From: Toxonevra muliebris
Lineage: Eukaryota > Arthropoda > Insecta > Diptera > Pallopteridae
Assembly (NCBI GenBank): GCA_963691655.1
Contig: OY829327.1
Span: 65,422,079-65,486,078 of the forward strand
Direction of reading: 5' to 3'
Length of the DNA stretch: 64,000 bases
A program made the translations under genes and the position numbers. Shown here one piece after another: positions 45,553-57,025 of this stretch. A model generated the notes under the pieces. That model was not told the origin of the DNA. It did not search any database and saw nothing but the letters and a program-made list of their open reading frames with translations. Each line of letters starts with the position of its first letter. Position 1 is the stretch's first letter.

Positions 45553-47174
45553 TTAATCTATAGAACCTTCACCATCATTAGGGTGAGCTATCATGGTGAC
45601 GTCGATGTCCTCCTCTTCAGACAAAGGAGGAGCATCGGCGTCTGTGGCGACAAGTCCCATTTTTCCGAAAAAGTCGCCAACTAGTTCGGAGGTCGATATG
45701 ACACTCTCATCATCAGAGAGAGTGTCGATGTCTGACTGAGGCAAGGTCTCCAGGAAGGCCGCAGCTTCTGCTGAAGGCTCTTCATTGGATTCCTGGCCAG
45801 CAACTAGCTTGTCGCATCTATAGACTCTGAGAGAGATCGACTCGAAACCGTAATTAATCTCTCCCTTGCTGGCATTGAGAGGCGATAACGACTCTTCATT
45901 TAAAATGATGAGCGCTTCACGAAGGTGGCCCTTTGGATCGCTGACCTTGGCGACCTTCCAATCGTGGGTGGGAAGCTCAAGGTTGCTTAATTTGATGAGC
46001 TCCAGGATTTCATCTGGCGAGGAGGGCTCTGCGGGAATCCAAGCCTTGGAGCGTGGGCGATTGGGGACTTGGTCTTTTGGTACAGCCGCAAGCTTAGCAC
46101 CAGGCCAAACCTCCTCCAACATCGCAATGGCAGCCTTGTACAGATCCGCGGAGCGTTGGTCTGTACAAGCCACCAATTTAATATGGCCCTGATGCCAACC
46201 GGCATCACGACAACTGGGCGACGGACCTGGGTTAGCCGCAACAACATCTTTTTTAAATGTTGCGGAGGGCCGCTTGCACCAATCTCCAGTTATCTGGAGA
46301 TATGGTGCCATCGCTATTGTTGGAGTCGATGATGGCCCAGATGAGACCATCTTTCGCGACTTCATTGAAAGGCCGATTTAGTTTCGGGCTGGGAGGTGCC
46401 AGTCTTGGCCGTTTATGGTCTTGACGGACAGTATGGGCGGCTTGCTCAGTCGACCTCTGTCGTTTCTGATTAGCCTTCGGGGATGGGGGGGGTGGACGGG
46501 CTCCAACAATTCTGTTGAGCCCATACGAGAGCAGCCTTATCCCTTTCGGAGAGCGAAGAAGGATCAAACTGCTCCAGCCTGTTCAGGATCCTGAAGGCTG
46601 ACCTTCTGGTCCTGTACGCCCGTGTTGACGCTGTTATATGCGCGTGAGCACCAGAGGTGGAAGCGGTGCTGGGGCCTATGCTGGTGGAGGTCAAGGCCGG
46701 CTTAGTTGCCGAATCCCGGGCTACACCAGTTAGGCGAACGAGCGGGGAAACAACCCTAGCACCTGGCACAGCTGCCGAAGTGGTTGGGGTGCTCGAAATA
46801 AGCGATCGAACGCTTGAGCGGGATGTGCTCGCGCTTGAGCTGGATGGGGATAAGGCTAGCTTAGTAGCTGAGGCCTTACCGGTATCAGACAAACGAGCAC
46901 GAAGAGGAGCACCACCCGCACCTGACACAGTTGCCTGGGTGACGAGCGTGCTCGAAGACGGTGTGGGTTTTGATGACGACGAGGGTGGTATGTTGGCCAA
47001 AACTCTCGTCGACACCGTAAGTCTGGTGGAAGAAGCACCAGATGATGTAGGTGGTGAATGGTTGGCAGGCGATTGCCTTACCAATCTGTTGGGCTCCCCA
47101 TGCGGGTTGGCCTTAGGCTTTTGGGTTTTCGGATTTTTCTTTGACGTATTCATGATTGTTGGGTCCCCACTCAT
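45553..47174 (-). pseudogene. LOA-type ORF1, one frameshift
   Basis: The first part (47174-46470) is a Ser/Thr/Pro-rich, probably disordered N-terminal region of ~235 residues. After a frameshift near 46470 the frame at 46365-45553 gives an RNA-binding-like fold: I-K-L-V-A-C-T-D-Q-R-S-A-D-L-Y-K-A-A-I, E-V-W-P-G-A-K-L and then an acidic tail. This matches the DUF4780-type domain of some fly LINE ORF1s (from memory). The stop at 45553 lies next to the ORF2 start region. Confidence 0.8.
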
Positions 47175-47840
47175 GGCCGCTATCTCCGTCCGGATGTGTA
47201 GTCACCTTAATGGTCCCGTGGTTATCTATGCCGAAGCAGGGAGGCCACGCGAGGGTTGGTACAAGTCCTTATGAGAGCAAGTACTCAGAGCCAGACCAGT
47301 GCTAAATGGGAGTCCTCTCAACCAAACCTACACCGCCAACCGAATGGCGACGGACTTCGAACGTACCATGAGGCCTGACAGGGTTTAACGGGACGGAGAC
47401 AGTGGTGACCTTGAACTGGAGCCGTTCACAGAAGGTTTCACCCCGCTGCTACAAGGTCCAGAAGCCATAACCACCAGCAGCAATCAATACCAATTGGATG
47501 TCGTTAGAGTAATAGTGGACAAATAGAGGTCGTGCCGTTTGGTACCTGACGTCCCTCCCATCAAAGGAGAATGCCAGAATACCGGGGATGTGTTTTATTT
47601 AAGAGGGTTTGCTCTCTCCGCCTGATCTATCTTAGCCAGTTGCATATTAGACATCTGATGTGCCCTGTTATAAGATAAAAGTTTACACCAGCTGGCTGAT
47701 ATGCAACCGTTACCAGCTGTAACCACGAGGAGGTGATAGACCACACTACCATCAGACCACTCAATACGGCACATATCGAAATACGTGTTGGTCCCCTTGA
47801 GTGACTGACGGCTTGACAGCCACTTTCTTCCCTTAAAAGC

Positions 47841-48195
47841 CAGAAAAAAATTCTGCGTATTTTTGCAACTTTCGGAAAACTTCAATTTTCTAAAATCGTC
47901 TTTACGCTATGCTACGACCAAAATATGTTCTATAATTCTCTAGGTAAATATATTACTTTAACATTTTTTTAAATAATAAAGAAGCAAAAGAAGAAGTTAT
48001 AAGTAAATAGTGGGCGGAGTTTGTTACAACTTTTTTGTAGGTTGTATAACGATCGGTTTTGACCATCAGTATAAGTTTTAATTTGATAATTCCAATAAAA
48101 GAAAGAAAACTTAAGCAAACATAATTACCGTTACTTTGAAATGTCAAAAAAGGTAAACAAATAAAATTTTTGCTAAATTCAAGTGTTTTTTAATA
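47841..48195. other. Spacer without a gene
   Basis: AT-rich. No gene seen. Confidence 0.4.
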
Positions 48196-48692
48196 ATGGA
48201 ATTAAATTTGAAATATTCTGATTTATCCAATTGCTGGATTAGCGCCAGTGCAACAATTAAGTTTAAAGCTATTTTTTTTAAAGAAAAAGTTGGAAATAAT
48301 ATTAATGAAGAGCTAATAAAGTTCATGGATGTGGTTATAAAATTTTTCGATTTCCCGATAGGTGAAAAACATTTATTTAGTAAAATACTTGCACACGTGT
48401 TTAATAAAGACTTTGATTTTTTAAGGTTGTTTTTCCGAGGAATCTTGGGAAGCGACCCACAAGAATATTCGAAAATTTCGTATAACACATATTAGGAAAA
48501 TATCTTATGCTTTCCGATTTTCGAATATCTTTAAGGCGGTCTATCAAAAAAATCATATCAAAAAATAAAATTGTTAGAAATAATGACTTCGAGCTATACA
48601 AAATTAGCAGCGGGAAATCAGAACAAAATGTACATCTTTTTGAATCGTTTATTAATTCTTCAACAGAAGATTCTTCAGATGTTAATGGTTAA
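48196..48692 (+). pseudogene. Unrecognised short gene or pseudogene in two frames
   Basis: A 99-codon frame (48196-48495, M-E-L-N-L-K-Y-S-D-L-S) has a balanced composition despite AT-rich surroundings and ends at TAG. A second frame (48507-48692) continues with a basic then Ser/Glu-rich segment. A one-frame shift would join them into ~160 residues. I do not recognise the product. It could be a decayed transposon gene or a small lineage-specific gene. Confidence 0.3.
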
Positions 48693-49689
48693 TAAAAACA
48701 AATCAAACATATTAAATTTCAATACTTTTTGTTGTAATAATTTAGTTAAAAGCTATTTCAAGAAACAATTAGTAAGTACGCAATCTCTAGAAAATTTCCA
48801 AAATTACAAAATATTTTAAAAATTTCTTGAATATGACTCAAAATATTGGCAAAAATAATACGAAATTAATTTTCTCATAAGCCCAATTTGGTAGGAATTT
48901 GGAAAAAAATATTTCTTATCACAATTTTTTTTTAATAATTTAAAAAATTTTTTTTTGGAATCGGACAAAATATGGAATTCTGAAAAAATTTTAGAGTCTA
49001 GAAAAAAATGATTTCATTTTTGAGCTCAGTGACCCAAAATTACTGTATATGTAAATTTTCATTAAACTCAAACAACTCCTTCTATTTTTGTCCGTCTTTT
49101 ATATGGCTTCGAACAAAGAGTATAGATTACAAAGAGGTCACAATTCGCTCTTTGAATTTTTGGAACGTAAAAAGCTAGAAACCATTTATGAGGTGCCATA
49201 CCGATGAAGCGAACGCAACGGTTGGCAACCGGTTCACCGAACAAAAAGGTATGAATGGATGAGTTGGCGGTGTTTGATAAAACAAATAGTTTACACTCTT
49301 TTGGAAATTAACATTTAACATTTGCAGTATTTTCTACATTCTTTATATACAAATATGTAAACGTTTTGTTTTGATTTTATGTATTTTGATTGATTTCTTT
49401 TTTGTTATGCACATGCATGTAGATACTTTTGAATTTTTCTGCTTTGATTTTATTATATTCTGAAATTCAATAAATTCATAAACAATGAATAAATGAAAAC
49501 TTACAAAAAATTGTTATCTTGTTATTATTGCATTAGAGAGAAAAAAAGGCAATCCAAAAACGTGCATAGATTTTAATTTAAAATTTTTTGTTTGAAAATT
49601 TTAAAGTTCATACTTTTTTTTAATTTCGCTTCCTTTGTTTGCAATTGCAATTTCTTTGTTTACATTATTTTTCAAATATAAAATAACTA
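48693..49689. other. Spacer without a gene
   Basis: AT-rich, with a T-run near 48924-48932 and a small inverted motif CGGTTGGCAACCGG near 49219. No gene. Confidence 0.4.
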
Positions 49690-50900
49690 CACTCATGTAG
49701 TTTCTCACAGACATCTCATATTTTTAACATGAAAAAAAATGTTAAATGCTTTAGCCCATACGATTTCACATTGCATCTCATATTTTTAACATAATTTATT
49801 CTTGTCAAAATGTTAATTTTTCTTATCACTGTTAAATCTATCGACGTCTCTGCCGTGGCCATGCACCTCATATGAGGTGCAGGTTAAAATTTCTCAAAAT
49901 GTTAATTTCAAAATCGCTGTAATGATTTATTCGGGTAAACAACAAGAACACAAAACTCTTCTTCTTATTTTAACATGAGATGCAATGTTAATTCTCTTGC
50001 ACATGTTAATTTCATATATCGCTGCTACGATAACATGTCAACAAGAAATTTTTGTATTTATTTCTTATGTTTTATTATTTTTATTTTATTATAACTACAA
50101 ATGTAGTTATTTTAGAAAAAAATGTAAATATTAAATTAATATCAATAAATGAAATAAGAAAATATCATATAAAATTCTACACCTCATATTATGAGGTGCA
50201 TGCATTTATTGTATTGGATTCAATATCCATGAAATGAAATAAAAATATATAATATGAAAATCTACACTTCATATGAGGTGCAATGTTAATTTTTTCACAA
50301 AATGTTTATGCTTAAACCACACGATTCTTCTTCTTATTCTTTGCTTCGGTTTTCTGCTACAATCTGATTTTAACATGAGGTGGCTGTGTTAATTCTTTTG
50401 CACATGTTAAATTTCATATATCGCTGCTACGATAACATGTCAACAAGAAATTTTTGTATTTATTACTTATGTTTTATTATTTTTATTTTATTATAACTAC
50501 AAATGTAGTTATTTTAGAAAAAATGTAAATATTAAATTAATATCAATTTATGAAATAAAAAAATTTAATATTCTATACCTCATATTATGAGGTGCATGCA
50601 TTTATTGTATTGGATATTGATAAATGAAATAAAAATATATAATATGAAAATCTACACTTCATATGAGGTGCAATGTTAATTTTTTCACAAAATGTTTATT
50701 TTGAAATTGCTGTAATGGCTTATCTTCGTCAATTGTTGCAAAAACAACAAAACCACACGATTCTTCTTCTTATTCTTTGCTTCGGTTTTCTGTTAAAATC
50801 TGATTTTAACATGAGGTGCTATGTTAATTCTTTTGTAAATGTTAAATTTCATATATCGCTGCCACGATAACATGTAAACAAACAATTTTTGTATTTATTT
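49690..50900. repeat. Tandem repeat, ~400-435-bp unit, three copies
   Basis: CATATATCGCTG followed by ACGATAACATGT recurs at 50013, 50415 and 50850 (periods 402 and 435). Each unit carries palindromic ACCTCATATGAGGT-type motifs (for example CACCTCATATGAGGTG at 49864-49879, then ~50184, ~50267, ~50577, ~50657). Units share ATAACTACAAATGTAGTTAT, itself a palindrome. The third copy is partial. Confidence 0.85.
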
Positions 50901-50933
50901 TACATATATACATATAAATTATACAAACTTACT

Positions 50934-51008
50934 GTCGCCTGAGAATTGATTTAGCGAATAGGCATAGAAAAACTTATACACATACGCCAAATCAATTCTC
51001 AGGCGACG
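50934..51008. repeat. 75-bp hairpin
   Basis: GTCGCCTGAGAATTGATTT and AAATCAATTCTCAGGCGAC are exact inverses separated by ~35 bases, right after the tandem repeat. No flanking duplication was established. Either a MITE or a structured element. Confidence 0.7.
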
Positions 51009-51109
51009 ATACATTTGCACATGCGACGGAATATATTTTTGCTTTACTTTTTTATTTTATTTCTTTTGCAAAAATCATAGCATTTATAATTGATATTGGT
51101 AGATAATTA

Positions 51110-51500
51110 TATTATTTTGAGATCCTACAACTTTGGCATCTGAGGCAAAGTTGTGTATTACAAAAAGATAAACAGTTTTTCTCTTCACACCAACCCTCCA
51201 CCTGCTCTTTGTACCTCTGTTTTAGAGGATTTTTGGCTAAAATTTATTTAAAATTGTTCATACAGACTAAATGGCTAGGAATACTGACATACTTCCTTCG
51301 ACAAAAATATTCCCCAAAAAAAAAGTAAAAAGGGTATCTGAACACCAAAATTGATTTTGGGGACATATACTCCAAAAATCTCCCAAAATAGCGGTACGCC
51401 GAGACGCTGGAGGATTGGTGTAAAAGCAAACAATATTTATCTTTTAATAATAAACAACTTTGTCTCAGACATCAATGATGTAAGATGACAAACTAATAAA
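51110..51500. mobile_element. Foldback MITE, diverged copy
   Basis: Left end CATCTGAGGCAAAGTTGT and right end ACAACTTTGTCTCAGACATC are inverted and match the ends of the element at 51713-52121. The internal sequences are also related. Older and more diverged than the second copy. Confidence 0.7.
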
Positions 51501-51604
51501 CCTCCCATCGGTTACCACCAACACAAACATAAACAATGATCATAAGTTTCGCTGGCAAAATGAAAAATATTCAATTCAAACCAAATTCAATTTGGTTTTT
51601 TTGC

Positions 51605-51619
51605 AGCAGCAGCAGCAGA
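51605..51619. repeat. (GCA)5 microsatellite
   Basis: Five GCA units, short and unremarkable. Confidence 0.9.
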
Positions 51620-51712
51620 GAAAATCGGCAACACCGCGCTAAAACACAAATTTGCTGAAATTTGAATAAAAATGAAAAATGTAAATATCGGATTGTGTGT
51701 GTGTGATGGGAT

Positions 51713-52121
51713 TTTAGTAGTTTAGTATATTAATTTGAAGTCCCACATCATTGACGTCTGAGACAAAGTTGTTTATTATGAGAAGATAAATATTTTTTGC
51801 TTTCACACATATCCTCCAGGTGCCTGTACCCTTCTTTTTGGCAATTTACGATATAAATTTATTTAAAAGTATTCATACCGGGCAAACGGCTTGAAATAAT
51901 GACATACTTTCTTCTGCAAAAATGTATTTCATAAAAAAGTGAAGAAGACTCTCGAATACGGAAATGGGTTTTGGACACTTTTATACCCGAAATTCCCCAA
52001 AACACCAGCACCCCGAATAGATAGAGGTTTGGTTGAAAGGCAAACAATATTTTTGTAGCAAACAAGTTTCTCTCAGACGTCAATGATGTGGGACTTCAAA
52101 TTAATATACTAAACTACTAAA
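51713..52121. mobile_element. 409-bp foldback MITE, young copy
   Basis: About 51 bases at each end are perfectly inverted, starting TTTAGTAGTTTAGTATATTA and running through GAAGTCCCACATCATTGACG. The interior also folds imperfectly. Perfect ends suggest recent activity. Same family as 51110-51500. Confidence 0.85.
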
Positions 52122-52266
52122 GCATGCAGAATATCTTCAAATTAATATACTATTTCTGCAGGCCAGACAGACGTGCATACTGTTTTGACATTTTTTCTCA
52201 TCGACAGCTGTCAATGTTTGTTTACTTTCCTCTGTTATTTTAATAATAAGTATATTTGTTGCTGAA

Positions 52267-52551
52267 ATGAAAGTTGATAAACGTGAAAAAATAAAAACAG
52301 TAACTATCGTGTTAGGAGCTTATGATTCATATTTATACTTTTCAAACATTTGTCATGCTGCGCAAATAAACCGTGCAAGTATATGGACTCGGTTTATTTA
52401 TTCTGAAAATGAAAGGCAACTTTATGGCTTTTTCAACAAATTATTTGCTTATATTAAAACAAATCGATACCTTCCCGGCAGATTTTGTAATATTTGTCAG
52501 GAAAAACATAAAAAGTTCCCTATGGGGATTCGAGTAGGTAAAATTCTGTAA
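52267..52551 (+). CDS. Unrecognised 94-residue reading frame
   Basis: Starts M-K-V-D-K-R-E-K-I-K-T-V-T-I-V-L. It is open for 94 codons in AT-rich DNA and contains C-N-I-C-Q-E-K-H near the C terminus, a possible half zinc-binding site. It stops 53 bases before the mariner at 52605, which may have cut or replaced the original 3' end. Could be a transposon relic, a truncated gene or chance. Low confidence. Confidence 0.25.
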   Translation: MKVDKREKIKTVTIVLGAYDSYLYFSNICHAAQINRASIWTRFIYSENERQLYGFFNKLFAYIKTNRYLPGRFCNICQEKHKKFPMGIRVGKIL

Positions 52552-52604
52552 ATTTTGAGCCATATTTGATCCAAATTGGTGAAGTGTTTCTCCCACAATA
52601 CATA

Positions 52605-53733
52605 CCACTTTTATCAAAAAGTTCCCGGAATAACCACCGTGTGGCGCTCCCATCGTTCCGATTTGAGTTTTTTTTTGTTAAGTAGGTACATCTGTTGTTT
52701 ATATTCCCTCTAACCTTAGCATCATAGCTTGACATTTGCAAAAGTTATGTAGCCAAGAGTACATCTCTGTGTGTGTTGGCGATTTTTTACAATTTTAGAA
52801 ATGGATTTAAATTTGCAACAACGAACTTGTGTTAAATTTTACGTAAAAAACGGATTTAATGGTGCGCGAATGTTGGAAAAGTGTTTCGGCAACGATTCTC
52901 TAAAGAAAACGGTCGTTTACCAGTAGCACGAGCGGTTCAAAAGTGATCGTGAGTCAATCGAAGATGATGAACGCTGTGGCAGACCATCGACATCGAAAAC
53001 CGACGAAAACATTGATAAAGTAAAAGAAATTTTGGTCAATAACCGCAAATTAACCATCAGAGAGATAGCGGTTGCATCCGATCCCTCATTCATCAAAAGG
53101 ATCATTACTGGAGACAAGACGTGGGTTTATGAGTACGACACGCAATCCAGACATCAGGCAAGTGAATTGCGTTCACCAAATGGGCCGAGACCAAAAAAAC
53201 CACGTCGTTTTCAGTCAAAAAAGAAGGCAATGCTCACGGTTTTCATGGGTATAAACGGTGTAGTGCATCATGAATTTTTGCCAGAAGGGCAGACAGTAAG
53301 CAAAGAGTATTATTTGGGCGTTATGAGACGTTTGCGTGAAGCAATTCGAAAGAGACCAGAATTGTGGACTGAAAACTCGTGGATTTTGTGCCATCATTAT
53401 TCGTAATTTTTTTTACGAAAAATGCAACAAATACCATCCAACAGCCACCGAATTCACCTGATTTGGCTCCCTGTGACTTCTTTCTGTTCAATCGAGTTAA
53501 AAAACCATTACGGGGAACGCGTTTCAGCAGCTGAGAGGAAGTAATGGAAAAATCGCAGGAAGCACTGATGGACATACCGAATATAAAAAACGTTTCGAGG
53601 ATTGGATCAAGCGCTGGCATAAGTGTGTTGCAGTCGATGGGGATTACTTTGAAAGGTCCAATATAGATTTGGATGAATAAACTTGTATTTTTAATTTTCT
53701 GAATAAATTCCGGGAACTTTTTGATAAAGGTGG
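52605..53733 (+). mobile_element. mariner element, second family
   Basis: Ends CCACTTTTATCAAAAAGTTC and CCACCTTTATCAAAAAGTTC (other strand), flanked by TA at 52603-52604 and 53734-53735. Length 1129 bp, a little short of full-length relatives because of internal deletions. The MITE at 35903-40405 is derived from this family. Confidence 0.92.
52801..53680 (+). pseudogene. mariner transposase, internally deleted
   Basis: Starts M-D-L-N-L-Q-Q-R-T. A TAG follows V-V-Y-Q at 52924. The linker between L-T-I-R-E-I-A-V-A and D-P-S-F-I-K-R is shortened, so part of the HTH/linker is lost. The first catalytic Asp survives in I-T-G-D-K-T-W (next residue Lys instead of Glu). The second Asp is deleted after W-I-L-C-H-H. 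The third survives out of frame in S-P-D-L-A-P-C-D-F-F-L-F. The C terminus reads C-V-A-V-D-G-D-Y-F-E. Inactive. Confidence 0.88.
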
Positions 53734-54179
53734 TATTCAAACTATGAAAATTTTGTGTTTTTTTACAATTTTTGAATTTAAATTTTAATCTGATATCAAC
53801 AAAATAAGATTGCCTTCCTGTACTCACTGTTAAGTTTTTAAATTTTGCAATACTTTTGCAGCTAATGGGAATGGTGGATTGCTGCCAATTTTTTTTTCAA
53901 TCGTTGTCGCAATAGTTTTGGAAATTGCATTCAAATCTTATTTCTTTCCTACTTGTCACCAAAAAGTTCCTTTTGCATTACTGGCATTGGTTACTGTCAT
54001 TTAAAAACAATTTCTTTAGTTAATTCGTGATCACAGAATCATTCTGCAAAGGTTATGGCCATAGCCAATATTTTTTTCGGAAAATGCTACACCCTAATGT
54101 TTGACATGATCAATGCAGATATTTTGCCATGTTTCAGCACTATTCATAACGCTTTTAAAATATGGTATGGTATTGTTCT

Positions 54180-54660
54180 TTTTTAATTATAGTACTGCTA
54201 AGCAAACTTCTTCAAAATGAAAAAGACAAAAAGGTCTGGAGTTTCCTGTAGAAATTGTATCTCAACCAGTTGTTTGTAAAGCCTTGAGAAGTTTTCGTCC
54301 TTTGGTCGTGATTAATCGCGAACCTCAGTAGGTGTGTTTTTCATTGAAATCACTTCCAAAGATAAATTTATCGCCAAGGAGGTTGAATAGCTCTCTATAC
54401 TTTTCACTACAGATATTGTGTGGTTGTGGACTATATAAAGCAGCGACCGTGAGAGGTTGGTGATTGACCTCAATTTGTATCGAAGTTATTTAAAATTCGT
54501 CAGTTATTATTTTAATTCCTTCATAATGCTTGATATTCTTTCGAACTACGACTGCACTACCACCTCGAGCACAATTGCACGGGTGAATTGTGAGATACAC
54601 TTCAAAAATTTTAATTTTCTAATTCATGTAGATGTTTGGAAAGACTATTAGCTTTGCATA
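54180..54660 (-). pseudogene. LINE endonuclease remnant
   Basis: The minus strand reads R-G-G-S-A-V-V-V-R-K-N-I, L-T-V-A-A-L-Y-S-P and F-I-F-G-S-D-F-N, the last with the Asp/Asn pair of AP-type endonucleases. It is broken by stops. Confidence 0.65.
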
Positions 54661-54669
54661 ACATTATTT

Positions 54670-55762
54670 TTATGGATTTAAAGATGTTTTGATATTTTGA
54701 TTATTGATTCGAGGCGACCAAGACGCTTTAAGGTTGTTTGTTAAACCATATTGTTTATTTAATTTAGCCAAAATTTGTTGAAAAGGATCATTATCTTGGT
54801 CCGATTTGGTTCCGCTAACTTTAGCCATTTGTGCATAGGTAGATTGTGGTTTGCGATTTTCTATCACGCTTTTCTTTTATTTGCAAGATTGATGGTTAAT
54901 GATGTTCTTATAGCAGTTCGCGGTTGCTGTTTTTTGTTTATATCTTTATTGATAGTACTTTTAGAACTATTTCTAATTTTTTGTAGCTCTTTGGCTCACA
55001 ACCCCTGTAACTTGCTGGATGCTCTTCACCGCAATCTAAGCACTTTGGTTGCATTGATGACGGTTTTTCGGCATTTTACATACAATGTAAAGGTCCAAAT
55101 ACTTGGCAGCTTTTGCACTGCGGTATTATTGCCGTTTCACTGGTTCAACAGTTACAATTGTACTCCATTACTGAGTAACTATATATCATCGTCGTTCAAG
55201 CAGAAATCACTAAGTCCAAAATAATTTTTTTAATTGAATCCGTTTTAATTAGCTTCTATAATTCGAATGACATAATATATTAGATTTTTGATGATAAAAT
55301 TTAAACGTATGTATACTAATGTGTGCATCAATCTTTTTAAGTTTTGTCAGTGTTGGTAGAGCACAATGCACTGCATAAACTAACTTCATCTCACAAATTA
55401 AAAAAAATGGACTTAGTGAATTCTGCAAGAACGACGACGATATAAAGAATTGCTCTTTTGTAACTTTTAGGATACGACTGTAGATTTGCTGATAGTTATC
55501 CATTTGATAACAATATGGGAGTTACTTTTCTTGTATCAGAGTCCGATTTCAAATGTGTTTTTAATGGCATTACTCTTCGCACTGTTGGACATATACTTAG
55601 GGGAAGACACCGCTTTCCTGAAGCCAATTCTACCTCATCAGTCTCATATATTTGTGAATCTTTTTCATAGTTTCGTTTTGAAGTATCAGTGTTTCTATCA
55701 TTAGTTCTCTTTAGTTGAGATTTTAATTCAGCATTCTCTGTTTGAAGCTTCACGCTAAGCAT
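54670..55762 (-). pseudogene. LINE ORF1 (gag-like) with zinc knuckles
   Basis: The minus strand opens with a coiled-coil-like L-Q-T-E-N-A-E-L-K-S-Q-L-K. Near 55125-55075 it reads I-P-Q-C-K-S-C-Q-V-F-G, and near 55045-55000 C-L-D-C-G-E-E-H-P-A-S-Y-R-G-C, the Cys/His spacing of LINE zinc knuckles. Then S-T-Y-A-Q-M-A-K near the end. Frameshifts and stops separate these pieces. Confidence 0.72.
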
Positions 55763-55980
55763 TTCTAAATTTTAATTCTAGTAAGCAGCTGATTTTCCCC
55801 TGACGCATAACTTTGTTGCAATTGTGGGCCTGGTTGGTTAATATCTCCATCAACAGGTGGCGGGATGCGATAGTTTTCTATGCTAACAATTAGTTAATTC
55901 AATAAATACAAATTCGTTATTTGGAGATAGAGAATTGTCAGGCCAACGCAGGACCTAAAAATTTAATGAATTTAAGCTAT

Positions 55981-56829
55981 TGGTACTCTCTCGGGACGTA
56001 TGGCTTGGCGATTCATCTTGTATAAAAACGTATTCTTCCGCAAAATGCTGTAAGGCACCCAAATATGCATTGCAAAACATTGCTCAGAATATCCACGTAT
56101 TGACAAGAGCGCATTGTTTCAACCATCAAATAAATTGGATTGAGACCTTCAGTTGTGGTGCAGCTCTAAAACATCACTGATGGTGGATGCTTTACAATTG
56201 GAACCACACACTGATCTGATTACCGGTCATGGGGCCAGCTGCGATCTAATTTTTTAGTCTCAGTCACCGCTTCTAGCCGGTACTCCACGCTAAAGATAAC
56301 CTTTAGATTTAAAAAAATAATTGAATTTACTCTATCTGCTTTAAGATGCATTTAAAAAAAAAATCTCAGAGAAAAATGAACTGACTTTATGCCATTAGTC
56401 TTTGGAATAGCTTTTATGAAGTTGAGCCCAAAATAGTTTGCGTTGGCGCATTACCTTTGACAGTTTTGATTTCTCTGCAGGACGCCTGCAGACTAGAGAA
56501 TTTTCTTTGAAGCATCGGCGCAGTGTTCTGAGCGATATGTCGATACCGCTATCATTTAAATCTTTTACGATAGTTCGAGAAGGTGCACTACGTTGTAATA
56601 GAGCCTTTCTTATAATTTTTCTATCTGTTCTAATCAGTGTTTTATTTTTTCCGCAACAATTAACGCGCTTGTTGGTAAGAATGCTGTCGAATACCTTCAA
56701 ATTATCCATAGCTTTTGCTATATTTGCAACAGAACTTTTACTTATTCCGACTATTTCTGCAATTTTAGCGTAGCTGGACTTTTTTCCGTTAATAAAGCAG
56801 CAACTTGCGTCTTTTTTCCGTGGATACAT
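55981..56829 (-). pseudogene. Tc1-like transposase remnant
   Basis: The minus strand opens M-Y-P-R-K-K-D-A-S with two helix-turn-helix units (A-K-I-A-E-I-V-G-I-S-K-S-S-V and I-D-I-S-L-R-T-L-R-R). It stops after L-H-K-S-Y-S-K-D. Further along, in other frames, are L-S-N-V-L-Q and F-I-Q-D-E-S-P-S-H-T-S, corresponding to the second catalytic block (Q-D-x-x-P-x-H-T). The final acidic residue was not found. Dead. Confidence 0.75.
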
Positions 56830-57025
56830 TGACTTTTTTGTCCATTTCGTAAAAAAGAATCACATCAGCGCGAAAACCAAACCAACGAATAAAAACGTAT
56901 TTTTTAATAAGTGAAGCCTCAGAGCAATATTTCCTTATTTAAATTTTCCGCTTTAAACTAAATTTTATTACACAAAAAGCAATATAACAATTGCTTCAAA
57001 AATTATGAATTCTCAATTTTTTTAA

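Larger units (their letters stand above)
42858..47840 (-). mobile_element. LOA-type non-LTR retrotransposon, nearly full length, internally deleted
   Basis: A ~5-kb block of raised GC content, read on the minus strand: 5' leader (47840-47180), ORF1, ORF2 and a short 3' tail ending in CCTAACCTAACCTAAG (42858-42874 on the plus strand). It lacks the RNase H domain and part of the RT palm, so it is shorter than active LOA relatives. Confidence 0.85.
53870..55770 (-). mobile_element. Decayed I/Jockey-type non-LTR retrotransposon, 5' part
   Basis: Minus-strand order is a gag-like ORF1 (55762-54670), then an endonuclease (54660-54180), then unreadable sequence. No reverse transcriptase was found, so the 3' half is absent or too decayed. 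Boundaries are approximate. Confidence 0.65.

Noticed and set aside
46657..47274. 205-codon plus-strand frame
   Set aside because: Antisense of the Ser/Pro-rich LINE ORF1. Its composition is the mirror image of low-complexity coding sequence.
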